From the NCBI GenBank assembly GCA_001414485.1, contig LLEY01000050.1:248001-312000 (forward strand): a stretch of 64,000 nt of DNA. Direction: 5' to 3'. The position numbers and the translations under genes are program-made. Shown here piece by piece: positions 56,045-64,000 of this stretch. Source of the stretch: Calycina herbarum (Eukaryota > Ascomycota > Leotiomycetes > Helotiales > Pezizellaceae). Within the stretch, counting starts at the first letter, position 1, and each line of letters opens with the position of its first letter. The notes under the pieces are model-generated. The model did not search any database. It was not told the DNA's origin and saw only the letters and a program-made list of their open reading frames with translations.

Positions 56045-57791
56045 TTAACGGTAGTTTGATTCTTCGCTGAAGCCAAAAGTGTCATTTTGATAATATGCTT
56101 CACCGTCGAAGTTCTTTCCATCCATTTCCTCAGCCGAAGTCTCAATTTTGTCCCCCGTGAACAAGCCTCCTGAAAAAGTTTCCAAAAACCTTCTTCTTTG
56201 GGCCTGATCCAAACTAGGGTAAACCATCTAGAAGTCTATACAAGACTCGAAAGTCGAATCTAATTTTTCGAAACGGTTGCTTGATAGAAATATGGTTCCT
56301 CTAAAGTGATCGAGAACGCGAAGAAAGATCTCCTTTCGCACTGAATCTTTCATATCATCTTTAGAGTGGTGCTCAAATAATAACTCCGCTTGCCGCACAA
56401 GAATGACCGCTTTCCATATCTTTGCTTTTTCAAATCCTGTGCTCAGTCTCTTCTTGAAATCCTTCAAGTCATTGTAGCCACCCGCTGAAATCTTGTAAAG
56501 CGGGACTCGCAATTTTTCGGCAAAAGCTTCTGCTGTCGTAGTCTTTCCTACCCCACGAGTCCCCCTGAGTAGAATTGTAAACCACCCCAATCCCCTTTAT
56601 TCCCGTCTTTTTTTCTTTGGTTCTGTTTCGCTTGTTTTTCTGCCAACGGCACCAAGATATCCTCGATTTCTTTTGCCAACACAACATTGCTGAATGACTC
56701 GTTGTTCCAAATTACATCCTCTATATCATCAATTGAGAACAATTCGTCTTTCCGATCTGTGAAGCCAAGTCCTCTAATCCACGGAGTTGCAAGGAGCAGC
56801 TGGCCGGCTTCTAGAGTCCCTTGTTGCACAAAAGATATTTCGGGAGCATATGTTGGGTCATTATTCATGACGGTCATGCTTAGCGACTTTGGAAAATCTT
56901 CCCCTAACTCATTGACCATTACACGCCCAACTCCTTTAAATTGCCTTAACTCAATCCTCCGATTTTTCTCGCGTCGCTGTCCCCTGCTGATACACTTCTG
57001 TTTCAAACCTTGAACATCTGGGCGGTATCTCATTGGGCATAGATCCAAGTTTGCTATTTGTTTTCCACCGCTATAATAAGGCATGTCAAGCCATTTGTGA
57101 GATATTCCAAACTTGTAGCAGTCCCAATCCATGAATTGTGCCAGGACAAAAGCTACCTGGAGATCCTGTTCCTGGTCAATAATATCTACTCGACATACTC
57201 TATCATGGCCGTTATCGCTTTGATAGACAAGTTTTTCGGGATTTAACAGCGTCCATTGAAGCTCATATGTCATTTCCCCACGCTTAACCAGTGTCTAGCT
57301 CTGCTTCCAAGCCTTTGATAGCCCGCGGTGCACCATTAACTCCAAATGATCTTTCTCAATTTGGTCCTTGAGACATAACTTGTAGCCCAAGAATGATTTC
57401 CACCTGTGAACAAATGCCTTGAAGGGTGGTTCGAATACCATTCTTTTACAATTCTAGCTCCAGACCCGGATACCCATTTAAAGAGTACCCGATTGCTCAC
57501 TTTGAAACAAGGCTTTGAATGACGATATGTCTGATTGTTGTTTCTTCCGTCTGGTCGTCTTTTCCCCATCGATAAACGAGAATTGCATATTTTGTCCTTA
57601 ACTGACACAGCTCTGGAGATATCTTTAATCTCAGGGATCATTCCTTCGAACACATCTTCTTTTTCTTCGGAATGTTCGTCTTCGCTGTATTCTCTAGTCG
57701 TCTTACTAGTTGCCTCCTTCACGGGGCTTAAATATGTCATATGCGTCTTGTGTTTTTCGCTCATGTTGCCTCCATTTGGAGGTTTCGCCAA
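56045..57791 (-). pseudogene. AAA-family ATPase with N-terminal DUF7025-like region, decayed
   Basis: Minus-strand pieces in order are WKSFLGYKLCLKDQIEKDHL, a stop, RGEMTYELQWTLLNPEKLVY, CRVDIIDQEQDLQVAFVLAQ with FMDWDCYKFG, then the AAA core. Walker A is intact in a shifted frame (RGTRGVGKTTTAEAFAEKL), followed by PLYKISAGGYNDL. Walker B reads WKAVILVRQAELLFEHHS where family members have LIDEADVFLEQRS, so the catalytic Asp-Glu is Arg-Gln. IFLSSNRFEKLDSTFES follows, then a TAG and VYPSLDQAQRRRFLETF. There are two or more stops, a frameshift at about 56570 and lost Walker B residues. Family knowledge: such proteins are common uncharacterised fungal ATPases. Confidence 0.75.
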
Positions 57792-60145
57792 TTAATGATG
57801 CTATGAAGTGTGAAGAGTAAAAAGTTATCCTGTGGAAGTCGTGTGGCAAATTTCCCTGTCTATTATTTATGTCGAAATTTGAACCAAGAATTCGGGATAC
57901 GAGGCCTTGAACGATAGAATCACGAATTAAATGTGTCGTTGCAGATGGTTTCAACAAAGAGCATGAGTTGATTGGTTTAGCGAGGGGAATCTTCCCTTTT
58001 TTGGTTAGAATGAAGCCCGGAGCATTTCGATTGCCAGCTACATCCTGCATTGAAATAACTGCTGTAATTCCTGGTAGTGTTGGTTTAGAAGTCTCGTTGG
58101 TATCGCGGGTTGTGCCACACAGTTCTTTGCGAAAAGTTGGCAATACCAACACTAACCAACACAACCTAACCAGGCACTTCAACGTTTTACAGCGTATCAC
58201 CCACTAGAAAAAGAGTAATCTTCTACTGATTTTGCGTCCTTGATGGAAATATGGCCAGAGTTTCTTAACCGCCCCCCGCCCCCCCCAAGATGGTACTTGC
58301 TACCCATTTTCCACACTTTTATCCTTCGCAGAGGTCGGTCACATCCATCTTTCACGCCTGCTATACTCTCGAGTTCACTTTCTCTGTAATGAGAATTGCA
58401 TTATATCCTTTCTTTGTACACAAGCGACTGCTCCCAAATATTCCTAAGGTGGAGGGGGATAGGGGAATCGTGCTTGCTCGCTACTTTCCCAGGATCTGCC
58501 GCGAATTCTTTTCCCCGTTCCCTAAACTAAAATACCTGGAAAATCTTCTGTTCGTTTCCAAAGCTTCAGAAAGAGCTCATGTCGTAGTCTATCTTTTTCC
58601 GCCGAGCTTTCGAATCCAGGCTCAACTTATTTTCGCGCTTTTATGTAATACTCAGCTCTCCGTTCCACTTCCCTGGATCATCACAACACTTTTTGTGACA
58701 GTCCCTTCTTTTCAACTCATCAAATGACACAAAAGAATTTTACATTCCGGATGATTGATTCTCACTCTATATTCATGCCCAACAAACACACCCAGATGCT
58801 ACCCAAGGAGTCTTAGATGACCGATTAAAGAGGCACAGAAAGTTTCCCATGTTGGGCGAAGCCTTTTCTGTACCACTCCATTTTGGTAATAGTTCTCTGC
58901 CATACCCGAATTTCCCATCGACGGAGTTATTTATTTCAGCCATAGTTATTCCTATATGAGCTAAAAGATTGGTGTTTACCATTACCAAATCCAATCCCAT
59001 CAAAAACACTCACGTTTCACAAGTCGTATTCAGTCGTCTGTCATAGGATTGGTTATATGCAACGATTTATCTGTACCGGGAAAAGAAATGTTTGGAATGG
59101 GTTATCATGTGGTTTATAATGGCTATTCCGGACGAACTGCTCTCGGAGGATATCCACGAGATTCTAGGTTGGGAGCGGGTGATCACCTGCACATCGCCCC
59201 ACAATCCCCGGATTTATTAAATTACGACTTCTCGGTACAGAAGGGAGTTTAGAGATATCTCGGTGGGGTAGGTGGATTGGGAGTCCATGGGGTTTGTGCT
59301 TTTATTCCCTAGAGTCACCCGTCTCCCAACAATGAGACCTATAAGCAGAGAACTCCATCACGCTCTTTATTGGCTTCAATAGTTATTCTGTATGACGAAA
59401 ATCGCTCAAATGGGTATAAAATCACGACGAGCAAGACACGGGAGTTGACATCTTTTCGGTATACATGGAGTGGTAAGCTGGTAGCGAGATCATCAGACAC
59501 TTCGCCTCACACTCACTTGCATCTAATTACAGGCTCCGCATGCATAAATTCCCACAAGCAGAAGACGGCTACGTCTGAGCGCCTCTATACTGCGTGAAGA
59601 TGTCGGGTGGTGTAGAAAGAGACAATCCTTCCAGGTTCTTTTTATGAGCCTTCCGGTCCCTCCATTTTTTGGCTTTTGAAACCCACCATGCCTGGACTAG
59701 CTCCGCGGGTATCTTCTTTTCATGTTCTAACAAGGCAAATGTCGTGTTCTACAACATAATAAATCAACAGCATGTCAAAATCAGTCTTCATGATTATGGC
59801 CGTGGCAACAACGTCGCGAAAAAGAGCGGAAAACATACGTTTCATCCTCGAAAGAAGTATCTTTGGCAGTTAAAACAGTCGACGTATATTAGATGCAGAC
59901 CGTATAGTAGTTTCAATAACCCGGTGTTTACTCACTGAATTATCCGCCGCACGAAATAGCCAGAGGATAGTCTAGATGGGAATTTAGATGCGGACTGAAA
60001 TTAACAACTTGAGCCGAGAATGAAGGTACTGCAAAGGTATAGTTCATACTTTTCCTCATGTGTTATATAAAGAGGCTTGATGACTTTCTGCTGTTGAGTT
60101 TTGATTCCAAATCTCTCAGGGAATACTACGTTACATCAGCTCATT
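57792..60145. other. 2.35-kb intergenic region
   Basis: Left part (57792-58200) may hold upstream sequence of the AAA relic, as one frame stays open for 164 codons without recognised content. A poly-C tract stands at 58270-58286. The rest shows only unsupported frames of 67-145 codons. No tRNA or repeat arms seen. The last 150 bases contain a likely CE15 promoter with TGTTATATAAAG at about 60060. Confidence 0.4.
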
Positions 60146-61461
60146 ATGAAGTTTTTAGCACCCATTCTCTTGCTCGCTATTCCAGCTCTTGCAAAGACCG
60201 CGGAATCACTGGCAGAAGGTTCGTTCTTTATCCTTTTCAACACTATCCTCGAAGTCTAGCTAACCCATCACAATAATCAAGATGCGGCATGTCCTAAGAT
60301 TCCAAAGCTACCCGTCGTGGACGAAAAGAAACTAACCGACCCCTTCCGCTTCGTCAACGGCCGTTGGGTGCGATCCGAACGAGACTTCGCATGCCGTCAA
60401 CGAGAAATCAAGCAATTGATTCAAGACTTCGAACTGGGAGCAAAGCCAGGAAAACCCGACAAGGTCACTTCAACTTACGAAAATGGGACGCTTACAGTGA
60501 CCGTCACCGACAAGGGAAAATCCGCCAGCTTCAATAGCGCGATCCAATATCCTACCGCGGGTAAAGCACCATATGCCGCCATCATTGGAATTGGTGGATC
60601 TTGGGTGGCGAAGCAAGATGATGTTGTTTACATCAACTTCCCCAATGACGCGGTCGCATCTCAACAGAGTACAGCTACGAGAGGAGTAGGGAAGTTCTAC
60701 GATATTTACGGGAAGAATGCTACAGCTGGTTCTCTTATAGGCTGGGCTTGGGGTGTCAGTCGACTCATCGACGTTAGTTCCTCTTTCCAATACTTCTCTT
60801 TTACCCGAGTTTATCAAGTGCTGACCAAAGACTTGAACAGGCACTCGAAGACCAACCAGACCTCGGAATCGATACTGACAGACTTGCCATCACAGGCTGT
60901 TCACGAAATGGCAAAGGAGCACTCACTGTCGGAGCCTTTGATAACCGCATTGCCCTTACAGTCCCACAAGAAGCTGGAACAGGAGGTGATGGATGTTGGA
61001 GACTAGCAGATCATGACTATGCCAACAAACAGAATATTCAGACTGCTTCTGAACTCGTTCAAGAGAATACATGGATGTCCAAGGACTTTGAGAAATACGC
61101 AAAGAATGTCAACCAACTCCCTTTCGATCATCACCTCCTCGCCGGTCTTGTCGCTCCTCGCGGTATCTTGGTCCTCAATAATGACATTGATTGGCTGGGA
61201 CCGACCAGTACGTATGGATGTATGAAGACGGCTCGGAAGATCTGGGAAGCATATGGGGAAGAAGACAGTTTTGGTTATAGCAAGGTTGGGAACCACTCGC
61301 ATTGTGCATTCCCCGAAGCTCAAACCAAAGACGTCACTGGGTTTGCCAATCGCTTCTTGAGGAATATGGATGTCAAAACTGGGGTGTTCCACTCAGATAT
61401 ACCTGAGACAGGGTTCAACGAGTCTGAGTGGGTCAACTGGGAAGTCCCAGAGTTCCGGTAA
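60146..61461 (+). CDS. 4-O-methyl-glucuronoyl methylesterase (CE15), secreted
   Basis: Three exons, 60146..60218, 60282..60772 and 60841..61461, give 394 residues. A signal peptide MKFLAPILLLAIPALA starts the protein. CE15 motifs are complete. The region AACPKIPKLPVVDEKKLTDP precedes the core. The nucleophile Ser lies in ITGCSRNGKGALTV (about residue 208) and the conserved Glu in VPQEAGTGGDGCWR (about 230). The catalytic His is in NHSHCAFPE (about 340). Family knowledge: the enzyme cuts ester bonds between lignin alcohols and glucuronic acid side chains of xylan, outside the cell. There is no cellulose-binding module. It is similar in length to the catalytic domain of Trichoderma Cip2. The gene looks fully functional and stands alone. 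Confidence 0.92.
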
Positions 61462-61988
61462 GTGTAGTTATATCCTCGCGAGGAAGAGTTTCTGACGGCC
61501 AATAGTAAAATGCCTATCGAGTAAAGTACTCGCATTAATAGTTTTTAGAACTAGGGGCAGGGGGAAGGAAACTACTTAGGCTCATATTTTCTGATTGATG
61601 GTGGGGGATGAAGCAAAAGGACTCTTCAAAACACGGTCTCTACTCTTTAAATTGTACATACAAACTTTGTGAAATGAACATTGAATGCAGGATCGTGGTT
61701 ACTTCGTCGCACTGCACTTTGTCACTGAACTGCAAAAGCTTCACAACAGGCTTGAAAAAGCGAAGTCATGTCCCCCACTTCATGAACTTATAGGCTAAAG
61801 CATTCATGCAATATACGGAGAAAGTGTATAGGAGGTATGAAGGGAGCTAGTGATCTGGCTTGATTGCCAAATACCCCAACTCGCGGTGGACAGCAAAAGC
61901 AGCAGTAAACGCTCAACTTCGATATTATCCCCAATACTTTAGAACAATCAAACTCGATTGTTCCAAATACCAGAGTAGATATTATACA
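61462..61988. other. 3' flank of the CE15 gene
   Basis: No gene recognised; short frames on both strands are unsupported. Confidence 0.3.
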
Positions 61989-62042
61989 TTGTTCCAAGTA
62001 TTTAGGGTAAATACTCTGAATTACCCTAGATAGTTGGAACAA
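61989..62042. repeat. 22-bp-arm hairpin
   Basis: TTGTTCCAAGTATTTAGGGT at 61989 pairs with its inverted copy ending at 62042 (20 of 22 positions), with a 10-base loop. Related GTTCCAAATAC words occur 20-60 bases upstream. It may be a small foldback or transcription stop. Confidence 0.4.
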
Positions 62043-62265
62043 CAAACTTGATAGGTAGGCACGAACCTGCTGTATTTACTGCTACTTTTAATGTCCATCG
62101 CGAGCCCAAATCACTTTACTTCACATGGGCCGAGAGTGAAAATGAGGCAAATGAATAGGAAAGTGCTGCTCAGAAAGAAAATTGCCGAAACAAGAATAAA
62201 ACAACAACAAATAGAAACAAAACCACACTCTAAAAAACAAAAAGACCACCAAAAGACCCCCGCAA

Positions 62266-63008
62266 TTAACAAATAACCAAATCCTGCAAAACACACTCCC
62301 CCCTTGCGAGCATCCCCATACGCTCCCCATCCATAGATCCATGCACGTAAGCCTGCCCAATCAAATAATACTCTTGCTTCCCATTCCCACCCTCGGCACT
62401 ATCCTTCTTCCTCAAAACAACAGAAGTCCTACACCCAAAAAAATAGTGACCAAATCCCCTTTCTTCACTTCCATCCTCACAAGCCCCAGATAACCCTTCT
62501 CAGTAACCTCCAACTTCCTCGTCGACATCATAAATCTACTTTGGTGAAATGGATCAAGATCCTCTTTGTTTTTCAAGGGCCAAAGAGCCTCCTTTTCTAT
62601 TTCGAGCTCTTCGGTGGGTTCAGCAGAAGCTGGAAAGTAATCTGCAAACCTCTTCCCGCAAACCGGGAAATCCAAGTATTCCTTTCTCATATCATAGAAA
62701 GCTCCAGTATAATCGTCCAAAGACTTAGGATCCAGGATATCCCGAGGAAAATCAAGAAGTTTTCCGTAACAGACAGGTGCTCTGCTCTTCCCTTTGTCCA
62801 GATCCGAATCCGTAACAGGGGTTCGCCAAATAGCCTCTCTTATTGCTTCTTCATCGCCGTATGGGTTAATATTCCCCTTCGCTGTGTCTTCTTCAAATAT
62901 AGTAGTCGTGGTGGTGGAAGAACTCCACGCCTCAGGTAAAGTATCAACAAAAAACCCCCTCGCAACGAGTTTCTGCCCCTCAAATCTCACCAGTCTCCCT
63001 TTCCCCAC
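62266..63008 (-). pseudogene. HET-type C-terminal relic 3
   Basis: The minus frame from 63008 reads VRFEGQKLVARGFFVDTLPE, VCGKRFADYFPASAEPTE, then STRKLEVTEKGYLGLVRMEV and KKGDLVTIFLG. This is the C-terminal block of HET proteins (RKxFxTxxGxxGLGP...GDxVxIFLG). A base is missing near 62436, and the expected continuation CRTSVVLRKKDSAEGGN, YYLIGQAYVHGSMDGE lies in the next frame, ending at 62266. The HET domain itself is absent, so the gene is truncated as well as shifted. Confidence 0.7.
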
Positions 63009-63781
63009 AAGCCCGGAACTACAATCGTTAACTATGCGCGCAGAAGATGCCGCCTTCCGGTACTCGTTTCACCGGTACGTGAGTTTGCGCAATAATACGA
63101 CTATATTCCGAGAAAGTCTATAATACATGACTAGACTAGAGTAGAAAAGGTGATCGAGGAAAGGTGGGGGAAAGCAGCCTGGAAGATTCGATATCTGAGA
63201 ACTATACTATAGTAGCTAATAAAGAGCAAACATACTGCTGCCTCACTAAAACATCATCAATCCAGTCGAGAGACTTTCGTTAGGTTAAGTTGAGAATTTC
63301 GTTCCTTCCCTAACTTCAATGGCCTCAGCCCAACCACAACGCGCCACGCGTCGTTCCTTCCCTTTGACCTCGATCTCCGCATCCCGCTACTTCTGCCACG
63401 ACGAGAACGAGAAGGGAAGGCACCATTTTTGACAACAAGTACCCATGTTGTACCTAGAGTAGAGCAACAGGGTGCTGTCGATTTCTTTCTCGGCCAACTC
63501 TACCCACTGCACCTAGGTACTCTTACTCCAGTAGAGAAAAATACAGGATTCAAGTGAATTGTCATTCACACTTAAAGTACAATTTTTAATTTTCGCAATG
63601 AAGGAAGATTGCTGTACATGTTAGCTACCAGCACATTTGCTCCCAAATTCGCAGCGGCTAGATATCAGGAAGGAAGGAAACTTGAGGTTTCTGAACTTGA
63701 TGAGAGGCCTGCCAGACCATGAAATATAGTTGTACAATCTAGGTACAATTTGCTTTTGTACAAGCCCCTTTCCAGAGTCAT
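63009..63781. other. Intergenic region
   Basis: No gene, RNA or repeat arm recognised in about 770 bases. Confidence 0.35.
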
Positions 63782-63917
63782 TTACGCCGCAACTTTCATA
63801 GTCTCTTGTTCTCCTGGTACATATCTCGGAATCAATCCCTCCGCCATTTCAATAGCTCCATCTATATAATTTTTGCTAAATAAAAAAGTCCCTGAATCGC
63901 AGCAGTACTGGGTGTAT
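63782..63917 (-). CDS. Terminal exon of a gene extending beyond the window
   Basis: The minus strand has a branch-site-like CTAACGAAG directly before 63917, then an open frame of about 45 codons (YTQYCCDSGTFLFSKNYIDG, IEMAEGLIPRYVPGEQET, MKVAA) and a stop at 63782. The regular protein-like text after a good acceptor suggests the last exon of a gene whose earlier exons lie right of the window. I do not recognise the family. Confidence 0.4.
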
Positions 63918-64000
63918 CTTCGTTAGTGTTCTGGCCTTCCCCAGCAACGAGTTTTAAGTCTCTGTGAGAAACGTTCCAAACCAATTAAGATTTTTACCTT

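Noticed and set aside
58290..58727. 145-codon plus frame
   Set aside because: Phe/Leu/Ser-rich with no recognised motif or good start context; not distinguishable from chance.

Overview
The window is nuclear DNA of a filamentous ascomycete. The genes have short GT-AG introns and two tRNA genes carry introns. HET-domain genes are abundant. A DIM-5-type H3K9 methyltransferase is encoded, and one repeat block shows the C-to-T / G-to-A decay (TGG to TAG, D to N, G to S, H to Y) expected of repeat-induced point mutation (RIP). A Leotiomycete such as a Helotiales relative fits, but that is inference.

Layout. (1) 1-1.36 kb: the 3' part of a sphingoid long-chain-base kinase. (2) 1.77-17.03 kb: a repeat nest bounded by 42-bp inverted repeats with a TA duplication. 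It holds a solo LTR, a RIP-damaged patatin-NB-ARC-TPR NLR gene, a Fot1/pogo element split by a full-length Gypsy retrotransposon, two MITE-like foldbacks and a Copia LTR/primer-site remnant. (3) 17.3-19.5 kb: two housekeeping genes in divergent orientation, RRP1 (rRNA processing) and the DIM-5 homologue. (4) 19.5-25.6 kb: gene-poor AT-rich DNA with three inverted-repeat elements, tRNA-Thr(AGU) and tRNA-Glu(CUC). (5) 25.6-45 kb: accessory and regulatory genes. These are a 1292-aa secreted DUF7029/DUF7223 protein with a C-terminal NucA/NucB-like nuclease domain, one intact HET gene, two decayed HET genes, a decayed alpha/beta hydrolase, a bHLH regulator, a GH5 enzyme and a DUF4419 gene whose introns are homologous to each other. 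(6) 45-64 kb: a mix of intact and dead genes. Intact are a UDP-glycosyltransferase and a CE15 glucuronoyl esterase, plus the 3' end of one more gene. Dead or damaged are the C-terminal end of a reducing polyketide synthase, a proline iminopeptidase, an MFS transporter, an AAA ATPase and a HET C-terminus.

How it fits together. The window contrasts conserved core genes with a fast-decaying accessory compartment rich in allorecognition/immunity-type genes (HET, NLR), secreted enzymes and remains of secondary metabolism. RIP is concentrated in the 3.4-14.9 kb block. The pseudogenes to the right are broken mainly by small indels, a different mode of decay. Exon coordinates were worked out by hand from splice motifs and reading-frame continuity; domain names come from recognising motifs and were not confirmed by a database search.
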